This document shows positions 34,101 through 41,180 of a stretch of DNA of 64,000 nt, piece by piece; position 1 is the first letter of the stretch, and each line of letters begins with the position of its first letter. Source of the DNA: Kribbella italica. GTDB taxonomy: Bacteria; Actinomycetota; Actinomycetes; Propionibacteriales; Kribbellaceae. A program made the position numbers and the translations under genes. Below the pieces are notes generated by a model, which worked only from the letters and a program-made list of their open reading frames with translations, was not told the origin of the DNA and did not search any database. The stretch is taken from assembly GCF_014205135.1 (NCBI RefSeq), contig NZ_JACHMY010000001.1:5828001-5892000 (forward strand), in the 5' to 3' direction.

Positions 34101-35196
34101 CCGCACCAGCGGCTCCGAGCACGATTACCAGTGGCGCTACACGCTGGGGAAGTGGGGAGCGGCCGGAGAGCTGCCGGACACCTCCGGAGCCGGTCTGCTC
34201 ACCTTGGCGCCGTCGGTGCTGCAGCTGGCCCCGGCCAAGCTGACGCTGCTCGTCGGACCGCTACAGCCCGGGCAGACCTGGAACCGATGGAGCAGGACCG
34301 ACAGCACCTGGCCGCCTGCTCCCGGCGAGGCCAGCAGCTACTGGACGCAGGGCTACCGCAACTCGGTGCTGAAGGCAGGCAAGAACGCACAGGAGGCTTC
34401 GTTCGCCGTACCGCAGATGCCTGGTGCTGCTGTCGACCACCCGCTCGTCACCCGGTTCTGCTCGACCTGCCGGCAAGGGGACACCCTGCTGGTGCGGCCG
34501 ACGCTGACCCTGTCGGACCCGACCGCACTGACCGACCCTGACGTCGGCATTCTGCCGGGGACCTACCAGGACGGGACCATCCCGATTCCGGAGTGGCTGG
34601 ACCCGACCAACTCGGTGCGGGTGTACGCCGGGAGCAAGGAGCTGCCGAAGCGGCAGACCACCAGCAGGCGGTACGGCGTGTATGACGTACCGGCGAGCCC
34701 GACGACGCTGAAGGTGACCTACGAGCGCGACGGCTCCGGACTGCCGGCCTTCATGCAGTACGGCCGGGCGATCAGGACCGAGTGGACCTTCACCAGCAAG
34801 CGGTCGACTGCGAGCACTACAGCCGGTACGGCGTGCCCGAACCTCGGGCTCACCGGTGCCTGCGGAGTGCAGCCGCTGCTTCAGGTGCGGGCCAAGGCCG
34901 ACCTGAACGGCCGGAACCAGGCACCGCGAGCGGGCTCGGTGGTCGAGCTGACGGCGTACCACGAGACCAGTACGGCCGCGGAGAAGCCGCTGACCTCGCT
35001 GACGGTTTGGTACAGCTTCAACGACGGCCGGACCTGGAAGCCCGGCACGGTGACCGGTAAGGGAAGCACCCGCAAGGTGGCGATCCCGAAGGCTCCGGCC
35101 GGAGCGACCGCCGTGTCGCTGCAGCTCGACGCCGTCGACCAGGCGGGCAGCCGGGTCCACCACGAACTGCCGCGAGCCTTCGGGCTGGCGGACTGA
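31186..35196 (+). CDS. Large secreted S8-family serine protease (subtilase)
   Basis: 1336 residues. ATG 31186 follows GAGGAGAG. A signal peptide (residues ~1-35, RRRRTVTGWLSAGAGLGLLA) precedes a propeptide region with VTLITGDVV. The subtilisin domain has D250 (VAVLDTGIDASHPDL), H285 (GHGTHVAST) and S461 (SGTSMATPHVAGAAA), plus the oxyanion-region AAGNEGP. After ~residue 520 comes ~800 residues of beta-rich domains with no second catalytic motif; paired cysteines (FCSTCRQG, ACPNLGLTGAC) suggest extracellular folding. It resembles the large actinobacterial subtilases secreted for peptide nutrition. A strong hairpin five bases after the stop ends the transcript. Confidence 0.92.
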   Translation: MSPVDPSRRRRTVTGWLSAGAGLGLLAGLISPAAASVPQQTAAPTQPPAAAVPDGADVTLITGDVVSTHGGAVTVTPAPRRDGREPNFAVTSPPTKDPANRRVLVVPDDAAALVASGRVDDALFDLTQLRREGYGTTTAIPVISTYDGSVAKGNLKRQGDSLAGAEVVRTLETVNGASLSVPTGQAAGFWQSVQSGAGSAPAKTLARNVAKLLLDRPVHAVLDKSVPQVHAPEAWAAGYDGTGVKVAVLDTGIDASHPDLAGKVVGEKSFIAGEAVADGHGHGTHVASTVAGTGAGAGGKYKGVAPGAQLLVGKVLANNGSGPLSSVLDGMEWAAEQGARVVSMSLSAPAPELESQDLLAQTVDRLSTGGTVFVIAAGNEGPTGVTVGTPGVAASALTVGAVDDSDQTAEFSSRGPLPQAYQRVLKPDLAAPGVDIAAARATGTTMGTPVDDLYTSASGTSMATPHVAGAAAVLAQRHPDWTGVQLKDALTAAADEVEGDSFVRGSGRLDVFGALEQTVTSRGSLDLGRSLETSTTPVQRTLSYSNTGSTPVELTLTADLKLSNGTAVPAGVLSVPAKVTVPAGGKADVPVTLDAGKLGLGQYSGMLVATGSTGQVRTAIGYVRAPETMKLLAMVTGRNGEKCASGASSEGCAYTSVFAMNLDDPELSVGTTDASQPLLVRPGRYSVSTNVQFVANGTSNVAVLTVPELVVAKNAGGFQMVNLSAAKARPVTVATERPQHLYSGTQLYQRQAGEHYYLNGWITGYNESALWSIPAPKVTVGSMLLTTQLELGAVPLQGKTTGAAPLALHPRYTTYSAAEPKFPATVKNAPVVDVGPTLEPAEASRLRGAIALAMPPYNVYTGRYGSSVAPAQVAELAKAGATGVLVWTPDLAYRTPYASGPGQERTIPVGGLPYEEGDDLSRRLAAGPVGVNLTSVTQTPYQYSLKFYERDSIGSLQYSVKDSQLAQVPQEYRTSGSEHDYQWRYTLGKWGAAGELPDTSGAGLLTLAPSVLQLAPAKLTLLVGPLQPGQTWNRWSRTDSTWPPAPGEASSYWTQGYRNSVLKAGKNAQEASFAVPQMPGAAVDHPLVTRFCSTCRQGDTLLVRPTLTLSDPTALTDPDVGILPGTYQDGTIPIPEWLDPTNSVRVYAGSKELPKRQTTSRRYGVYDVPASPTTLKVTYERDGSGLPAFMQYGRAIRTEWTFTSKRSTASTTAGTACPNLGLTGACGVQPLLQVRAKADLNGRNQAPRAGSVVELTAYHETSTAAEKPLTSLTVWYSFNDGRTWKPGTVTGKGSTRKVAIPKAPAGATAVSLQLDAVDQAGSRVHHELPRAFGLAD

Positions 35197-35200
35197 AACG

Positions 35201-35240
35201 GCAGCAGGTCGCCGGAGCCCCCGATCCGGCGGCCTGCTGC
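35201..35240 (+). terminator. Long stem-loop after the subtilase gene
   Basis: GCAGCAGG-t-CGCCGGA, loop of eight bases, TCCGGCG-g-CCTGCTGC: 15 pairs with one mismatch, beginning five bases after the stop codon. It separates the protease from dhaK. Confidence 0.85.
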
Positions 35241-35309
35241 TACCCACCGCGACCTCGGGTCGTCCGATTGGGTCTGCCGCTGGGCCGCAACGTGTGCTCA
35301 GATGGGTCC

Positions 35310-36314
35310 ATGAAGAAGCTCATCAACGACCCTGCCGATGTTGTGAGTGAAGCGTTGCGCGGAATCGCTCTCGCGCATCCCGACCACGTCCGGGTCGACC
35401 ACGAGAACCGGATCGTCTACCGCAAGGACGCACCCCGCAGCGGGAAGGTCGGGCTGATCTCCGGCGGCGGGTCGGGACACGAGCCGATGCACGGCGGGTT
35501 CGTCGGGCCGGGCATGCTGGACGCCGCGTGCGCGGGTGAGGTGTTCACCTCCCCGGTGCCGGAACAGATGATGGCCGCGACCAAGGAGGTCGACGGCGGC
35601 GCCGGCGTCCTGCACATCGTGAAGAACTACACCGGCGACGTGATGAACTTCGAGATGGCCGCCGAACTGGCCGCCGCCGAGGCGGGCACCGAGGTGCTGT
35701 CGGTGGTCACCGACGACGACGTCGCGGTCCAGGACAGCCTCTACACCGCCGGCCGCCGCGGTGTCGGCGTGACCGTGCTGCTGGAGAAGATCGTCGGTGC
35801 GGCCGCCGAGGAGGGCCGCCCGCTGCGGGAGGTCGCCGACCTGGCCACGAAGGTCAACGCGCAAGGCCGCAGCATGGGCATGGCGCTCACCTCGTGCACG
35901 GTGCCGGCCGCCGGCAAGCCGACGTTCGAGCTGGCCGAGAACGAGATGGAGGTCGGCATCGGCATCCACGGCGAGCCCGGCCGGCAACGGTTGCCACTGG
36001 CCCCCGCCAAGGACGTCGCCGCGCTGCTCGTCGACCCGGTGCTGCAGGATCTCCCGTACCAGCAGGGCGACTCGGTGATTGCCTTCGTCAACGGTATGGG
36101 CGGGACGCCGCTGATCGAGCTGTACGTGATGTACAACGAGGTGCGTCAGCTGCTCGACGCGGCCGGGATCACCGTCGCCCGTTCACTGGTCGGCAACTAC
36201 ATCACCTCGCTGGAGATGGCCGGCTGCTCGGTCACGCTGCTCAAGGTGGACGACGAGCTGGTACGGCTCTGGGACGCGCCCGTGAACACCCCCGGCCTAC
36301 GCTGGGGCGCGTGA
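35310..36314 (+). CDS. dhaK: Dihydroxyacetone kinase substrate-binding subunit DhaK
   Basis: 334 residues. It shows GLISGGGSGHEPMHGGFVG with the substrate-contacting His, KNYTGDVMNFEMA and GIGIHGEPG, whose H220 is the histidine that forms the hemiaminal with dihydroxyacetone. ATG 35310 (MKKLIND) is the family start; an upstream start would add 14 unrelated residues. It forms the three-part PTS-dependent kinase with DhaL and DhaM encoded directly downstream, turning dihydroxyacetone into DHAP for glycolysis. Confidence 0.95.
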   Translation: MKKLINDPADVVSEALRGIALAHPDHVRVDHENRIVYRKDAPRSGKVGLISGGGSGHEPMHGGFVGPGMLDAACAGEVFTSPVPEQMMAATKEVDGGAGVLHIVKNYTGDVMNFEMAAELAAAEAGTEVLSVVTDDDVAVQDSLYTAGRRGVGVTVLLEKIVGAAAEEGRPLREVADLATKVNAQGRSMGMALTSCTVPAAGKPTFELAENEMEVGIGIHGEPGRQRLPLAPAKDVAALLVDPVLQDLPYQQGDSVIAFVNGMGGTPLIELYVMYNEVRQLLDAAGITVARSLVGNYITSLEMAGCSVTLLKVDDELVRLWDAPVNTPGLRWGA

Positions 36315-36316
36315 GC

Positions 36317-36937
36317 ATGGGTGTCGACGACTTCGCGAACTGGCTGCGCGACCTTGCCGGGACGCTGCACGACAACGCGGCGTACCTGACCGAGCTCGAC
36401 TCGGCGATCGGCGACGCGGACCACGGCAGCAACATGGACCGCGGCTTCCAAGCCGTCGTCGCGGTGCTCGACGAGACGACGTTCGAGTCGGTCGACGAGC
36501 TGCTGAAGAAGGCCGGGATGACGCTGGTCAGCAAGGTCGGCGGCGCCAGTGGACCGCTGTACGGGACGTTCTTCCTGCGCTTCGGTACGGCGCTCGCCGG
36601 CGTCGAGGTGTCGGCCGCGACGGTCGGCGAGGCATTGCGCGCCGGCGTCGGCGGAATCCTCGCCCGCGGCAAGGCCGAGGTCGGCGACAAGACCATGTAC
36701 GACGCGTGGGCGCCGGCGCTGTCGGCGTACGACGAAGCGGTTGCCGGAGGCTCGGACCTGCGCGGCGCCCTGGTCGCCGCCGCGGAGGCCGCGGCCAAGG
36801 GGCGTGACGAGACGGTGCCGCTGATCGCCCGAAAGGGCCGCGCAAGCTACCTGGGCGAACGCAGCTCCGGCCACCAGGACCCTGGCGCCACTAGCACCAC
36901 ACTGCTGCTGGAGTCGGCCGCACGCACGTTGGGCTGA
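36317..36937 (+). CDS. dhaL: Dihydroxyacetone kinase ADP-binding subunit DhaL
   Basis: 206 residues. The Mg-ADP site is visible in ELDSAIGDADHGSNMDRGF and KVGGASGPLYGTFF, with DPGATSTTLLL at the C-terminus. DhaL keeps ADP bound and is rephosphorylated by DhaM. ATG 36317 is preferred over the overlapping GTG at 36311 because GGGGCG stands at proper distance. It follows dhaK with two bases between and precedes dhaM by five. Confidence 0.95.
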   Translation: MGVDDFANWLRDLAGTLHDNAAYLTELDSAIGDADHGSNMDRGFQAVVAVLDETTFESVDELLKKAGMTLVSKVGGASGPLYGTFFLRFGTALAGVEVSAATVGEALRAGVGGILARGKAEVGDKTMYDAWAPALSAYDEAVAGGSDLRGALVAAAEAAAKGRDETVPLIARKGRASYLGERSSGHQDPGATSTTLLLESAARTLG

Positions 36938-36942
36938 GCGCT

Positions 36943-39312
36943 GTGATCGGAATAGTGGTGGTGTCGCACAGCCGCGCCTTGGCCGATGCGGCCGTCGGCT
37001 TGGCTTCGGAAATGGTTGCTGCTGACAACCGTCCGGTGATCGCGGTGGCGGCCGGGTTGGACGAGACCACCTTCGGCACGGACGCGGCGGCTGTCGCGGA
37101 GGCGATCGGTGCGGCGGACGGGCCGGACGGTGTGCTGGTGCTGCTTGACCTCGGGAGTGCTGTCCTCAGCGCTGAGATGGCCCTGGAGTTCGTGGACCCG
37201 GAAACGGCCGCGCGGGTGAAGCTGTCGAGCGCACCGCTGGTCGAGGGCTTGGTCGCCGCGGTCGTCACGGCATCAACCGGGGCATCGTTGGACGCTGTCG
37301 CCGCTGAGGCCGGTCGAGGCCTGGCCGGCAAGCAGGACCACCTGGGCGAGGCCGCACCTGAAGAACCTGCGGCAGTCTCCGCCGGTCAACTGACGCTGGA
37401 CGTTGTCCTGCGCATCGAACACGGCTTGCACGCGAGACCGGCGGCGAAGCTGGTCGGAGTGGTCGGCCAGTTCGACGCACAGGTAACGGTCCGCGACCTG
37501 GACGCCGATCGGGGTCCAGTCGATGCCGGCAGCCTCAGCCGGGTCGCGACGCTGAACGCGCAGCAGAACCACCGCCTGGAGTTCGCCGCCGGCGGTCCGC
37601 AGGCCACAGAAGCCCTGGAGGCGATCCAGGCGCTCGCCGACCGCGACTTCGACGACGTACCACCCAGCACTGAAGTGGTCCAAGCAGCAAGCGGTTCGGG
37701 CTTGGACGTCGCAGTCGGACCCGCAATGGTGGTGGACGCCGAGGTCGACCTCAGCAGCTACGTCGCCGGCGACAACGAACACGACCGGCTCGAACAGGCC
37801 CTTCGTCAGGCGGAACAGCAGCTGAGCGGCCTGAAGGACAAAGCACCGGCCGACCAAGCCGGCATCTTCGACGCGCAAGCAGTCCTGCTCCGAGATCCCG
37901 CCGTCCTGGAAGCAGTTGCTGGCAGCACCAATGTGGCAACGTTCTGGAAGAAGGCGCTGGACGAGCTGGCCGCGAGCTTCGACGGACTCGACGATGCCTA
38001 TCAACGCGAGCGGGCGCAGGACGTCCGCAGTGTGCGTGACCGGGTGCTGCGTGCGCTGACCGGTGCGCCGGAAGGTGCGGAGCCCGCGCCCGGGAGTGTG
38101 CTTGTGGTCCCCGAGCTGGACGCGGCGACGGCGGCCCAAGTCGACGCATCGGTGGCAGGCATCGCCGTACGGGCCGCAGGCACGACCGGGCACGGCGTGA
38201 TCGTGGCCCGATCGCGGGGGATCCCTTTGATCACAGGGATCGGAGACATCACCGTCGCCGACGGTGTGACGGTGGGCTTCGATGCGCGGACCGGGTCGTT
38301 CTTGGTCGAGCCCGATCGGCAGGCGTTCGCCACCACGATCCAGGAGCGCCAGGACGAGCGTGACGCCGCACTCCGCGCGGTGGACGAGCCGGCGACCACC
38401 GTCGACGGGCGCACGATCCCGGTGATGGTGAATGTCGGGTCCGTGCAGGACGCCCGCGACGCACGCGGGGCCGACGGGTCGGGGCTCGTGCGGACCGAAG
38501 TGCTGTTCGGCGACCGGCGGACCGCGCCGACCGCGGCCGAGCAGGTGGCGGCGTACCGGGAGATCGCGGCCGCGCTGAACGGCAAGTCGATCACGATCCG
38601 GACCTGGGACGTCGGCGGCGACAAACCGCTGCGGTTCCTGCCGCAAGCAGCCGAGGCGAACCCGTTCCTCGGCGAGCGAGGGATCAGGACCTTCCGGCAC
38701 GCCACGCCGGAGCAACCGACAGCCGCATCCGCGCAGCCCGGGCGACACGAGCTGCTCAAAATACAGCTGGACGCGATCCGCGAGGTCGCCGCCGCGACGC
38801 CCGTGCAGGTGATGTTCCCGATGGTGACCATGGCCGAGGAGGTCGCCTGGGCCCTGCGGCAGCTCGGTCCGCGGCCGGACGGGCTCAAGGTCGGCATCAT
38901 GGTCGAGGTCCCGGCCGCCGCGCTGCGGATCGAGACGCTGGCCGTCGGGCTCGATTTCGTGAGCATCGGCACCAACGACCTGACCCAGTACACGACAGCA
39001 GCCGACCGGACCAACACAGCCGTCGCACCGCTCGCCGACGGCCTCGATCCCGCCGTACTGCGGCTGATCGACCGTGTGGTCCGCCAGGTCCCGCTAGGCG
39101 TCCATGTCGCCGTCTGCGGCGACCTGGCCAGCGATCCGCTCGCTGCGCCGCTCCTGGTCGGGCTCGGCGTACAGGAGCTCAGTGCGGTCGGCCCACAGGT
39201 CGCCCTGGTGAAGGCGAAGCTTCGTCAGATCAGCGCGGTCGACGCAGCGATGGCCGCCGCGACCGCACTGACCCTGGACAGCGCAGCGGCCGTCCGTCAG
39301 CGGCTGAAGTAG
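36943..39312 (+). CDS. dhaM: DhaM phosphocarrier fused to HPr and a complete PTS enzyme I
   Basis: 789 residues in three parts. The EIIA-Man-like DhaM domain (1-130) has phospho-His H9 in VVSHSRALA. HPr (150-240) has GLHARPAA with H163. Enzyme I (250-789) has the phospho-His H417 in TTGHGVIVARSRGIP, VRTEVLF, the PEP-barrel SIGTNDLTQYTTAADRTN, and CGDLASDP with the acid/base cysteine. E. coli DhaM carries only a shortened EI, whereas here the PEP-binding C-terminal domain is present. The protein could therefore take phosphate from PEP and pass it to DhaL by itself. Its last 16 bases overlap the convergent cupin gene. Confidence 0.93.
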   Translation: MIGIVVVSHSRALADAAVGLASEMVAADNRPVIAVAAGLDETTFGTDAAAVAEAIGAADGPDGVLVLLDLGSAVLSAEMALEFVDPETAARVKLSSAPLVEGLVAAVVTASTGASLDAVAAEAGRGLAGKQDHLGEAAPEEPAAVSAGQLTLDVVLRIEHGLHARPAAKLVGVVGQFDAQVTVRDLDADRGPVDAGSLSRVATLNAQQNHRLEFAAGGPQATEALEAIQALADRDFDDVPPSTEVVQAASGSGLDVAVGPAMVVDAEVDLSSYVAGDNEHDRLEQALRQAEQQLSGLKDKAPADQAGIFDAQAVLLRDPAVLEAVAGSTNVATFWKKALDELAASFDGLDDAYQRERAQDVRSVRDRVLRALTGAPEGAEPAPGSVLVVPELDAATAAQVDASVAGIAVRAAGTTGHGVIVARSRGIPLITGIGDITVADGVTVGFDARTGSFLVEPDRQAFATTIQERQDERDAALRAVDEPATTVDGRTIPVMVNVGSVQDARDARGADGSGLVRTEVLFGDRRTAPTAAEQVAAYREIAAALNGKSITIRTWDVGGDKPLRFLPQAAEANPFLGERGIRTFRHATPEQPTAASAQPGRHELLKIQLDAIREVAAATPVQVMFPMVTMAEEVAWALRQLGPRPDGLKVGIMVEVPAAALRIETLAVGLDFVSIGTNDLTQYTTAADRTNTAVAPLADGLDPAVLRLIDRVVRQVPLGVHVAVCGDLASDPLAAPLLVGLGVQELSAVGPQVALVKAKLRQISAVDAAMAAATALTLDSAAAVRQRLK

Positions 39313-39953
39313 CGCAGCTCAACCAGGTTGTAGCCGGAGGTCCTAGCGGGCTTGGTGGGGAGTGTGTACGACTCCCCCGGCTCCAGGTAGACCAGACCGC
39401 TCAGCGGCTCGGTGTCCAGGTCCAGGTCGACCACCAGCGCCGGGTACGCGCCGGTCTGCCAGGTGTACGACTCCCCGGCGTCCGGCGTGACGTGCTGGAC
39501 CCGTACGTCGTCCTCGTCCACCACGACCTTCGCCGGGACCTCACCGACCTCGGCGAAGCTGCTGTCGGCGGCAACACCAGCTGGTACGTCGTACGGCGTG
39601 CCAGAGGTCTCCTCCCCCAGGTCCAGCACCTCGATCAGCCGGTTCCGGTACGCCGTGTCGCCGTGGTTGGTGAGCATGTGCACCGGCGACACCGGCCGGT
39701 AGACCGAACCGCCGACCGTCTCGCTCAGCTGCCGCGCCGGGCTGCCGTCGAGCCAGTCCATGTGGCAGGGCGACGTGGACAGGCACAGCACGACGTACGG
39801 GTTGTGGTGCAGGTGCCAGCCCTGCGCCTCGCCCGGGTCGAGCGCGACTTCCCAGACCCGGACCCGGGGGTTCTCCAGCAGCACCCGGGTGCCGATCTCG
39901 CCGAGCACGACCTCGGTGCCGTCGGGGGCTTGCGCCTTGGTTCCAGCGGTCAT
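39297..39953 (-). CDS. Cupin-domain protein
   Basis: 218 residues containing two cupin-like parts. The first (about 30-110) has GEAQGWHLHHNPYVVLCLS, whose histidines could bind metal. The second (about 150-215) has YLEPGESYTLPTKPARTSGY, without the histidines. It lies 16 bases after a GNAT gene and ends inside dhaM on the other strand. Cupins include isomerases, dioxygenases and sensors, and nothing here fixes the function. Likely part of the leftward GH127-winged helix-GNAT-cupin unit. Confidence 0.75.
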   Translation of the reverse strand: MTAGTKAQAPDGTEVVLGEIGTRVLLENPRVRVWEVALDPGEAQGWHLHHNPYVVLCLSTSPCHMDWLDGSPARQLSETVGGSVYRPVSPVHMLTNHGDTAYRNRLIEVLDLGEETSGTPYDVPAGVAADSSFAEVGEVPAKVVVDEDDVRVQHVTPDAGESYTWQTGAYPALVVDLDLDTEPLSGLVYLEPGESYTLPTKPARTSGYNLVELRYFSR

Positions 39954-39969
39954 GGTGGTGGGTCTCCGA

Positions 39970-40512
39970 TCAGTCGACGGATCGTTCCATCGCGACGCCG
40001 CCCAGGACGACGCCGTCAGGCATGGTCAGCTCCTCCGCGCCGCGCTCGGTGAAGCCGAAGGACTTGTACAGCGGTACGCCGGGCAGGGTCGCCATCAGCG
40101 CGAGCTCCGTGAACCCCTCCGCCCTCGCCGCGTCGACGCAGGCGGTCAGGATCGCCCGGCCGAGCCCCCGGCGGGTCCAGTCGCCGCGGACGAACATCGC
40201 GCGGATCCGGGCGGGTTCGGTCGCCGGGTCGAGCAGCCGCGCGTCCGCGCCGGCGCCGGTCCCGTTGTAGAGCTTGTTGCGCCGGCTCCAGCCGCCGCAC
40301 GCGACGATCTCACCGGCGGCGTCGTGGACGTAGTACGTACCGTCCTCGATCAGCGCCAGGTCCAGCGTGGCGATGTGCACGGCCGCACTCGCCGTCTGCC
40401 GCTCGTCGTAGTACGCCGGGAACAGCTCGACCGTCGACGCCCGCATCAACTCGGCGATCGCGGCAGCATCCGCCAGCACGGCCGGCCGCAGAATAGGGGT
40501 CACGAGGGCCAC
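39970..40512 (-). CDS. GNAT-family N-acetyltransferase
   Basis: 180 residues. The acetyl-CoA-binding motif A is RAMFVRGDWTRRGLGRAILT followed by ACVDAARAEGF, and motif B is YKSFGFTERGAEEL. The start is a GTG at 40512; a GTG three codons later is equally possible. It begins six bases after the winged-helix membrane protein gene, so they share a transcript. Target unknown; such proteins acetylate small amines or protein N-termini. Confidence 0.85.
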   Translation of the reverse strand: MALVTPILRPAVLADAAAIAELMRASTVELFPAYYDERQTASAAVHIATLDLALIEDGTYYVHDAAGEIVACGGWSRRNKLYNGTGAGADARLLDPATEPARIRAMFVRGDWTRRGLGRAILTACVDAARAEGFTELALMATLPGVPLYKSFGFTERGAEELTMPDGVVLGGVAMERSVD

Positions 40513-40518
40513 GGTATT

Positions 40519-41166
40519 TCATCGCTCACGGCGACCCGAAGTGAGCCCGAACGGCTCTGGCAGGAGAGCGCCACCGATGAGCAGGACGATGAAAGCGTGC
40601 ATGACCTTATCGGGGTGATCGCTGACGATCAGGAGGACCAGCATCCCGACCAGCACACAGGAGCCGGCGACGCCCTGTACGACGGCCTCGATCCACCACC
40701 GGAACGTCCCGGCGGGAACCGGCGTGCGTGCGCCCTCCTCGAGCAGTTGCTGTGACTGACTGTTCAACGTTCTCCGGCGCTGCTTCTCGCGGGCGACGGC
40801 CCACACCGCAGCTCTCCTGGCCCGACGCCGTGCTTTGGCGAGCCTCCGCGCCTTCTCCTGCCGGCGTTCTGCCTCCTCGGCTTCCTCCTGCTCCCGGGCC
40901 CGGCTCTGCTCGGCCGCGTCGAGGTGACCGGTCGGGTCGACCGGGCCGCCGAGGAGCAGCTGGGTGCTCCACTGCGCCCGCGCGCGCCCCTCGTCGCTCA
41001 GCTCGTACGGGTCCCGGCCCCGCAGCAGTCCCTCGTCGACCAGGCTGTCGAGCACGACGACGAGATCCTCTGCGGGGACACCCATCCGCCGCGCCAGGTC
41101 GGCGGAGCTCCGCGGACCACCGCCGAGCATCCGCACGATGTGCGCCGTCAGGACTTCGTCCTGCAT
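40519..41166 (-). CDS. Winged-helix protein with coiled coil and C-terminal membrane segments
   Basis: 215 residues, ATG 41166 after GGGGGTGGG. Residues 1-65 look like a winged helix (VLTAHIVRMLGGGPRSSADL, MGVPAEDLVVVLDSLVDEGL, LSDEGRA). Residues ~88-135 are a highly charged Glu/Arg/Lys coiled coil, and the last ~60 residues hold two hydrophobic segments (VVQGVAGSCVLVGMLVLLIV and AFIVLLIGGALL). A DNA-binding-type head on a membrane protein suggests one-component sensing or nucleoid-membrane tethering. It follows the GH127 gene by 14 bases. No named family is recognised. Confidence 0.72.
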   Translation of the reverse strand: MQDEVLTAHIVRMLGGGPRSSADLARRMGVPAEDLVVVLDSLVDEGLLRGRDPYELSDEGRARAQWSTQLLLGGPVDPTGHLDAAEQSRAREQEEAEEAERRQEKARRLAKARRRARRAAVWAVAREKQRRRTLNSQSQQLLEEGARTPVPAGTFRWWIEAVVQGVAGSCVLVGMLVLLIVSDHPDKVMHAFIVLLIGGALLPEPFGLTSGRRER

Positions 41167-41180
41167 CCCACCCCCAGGGC

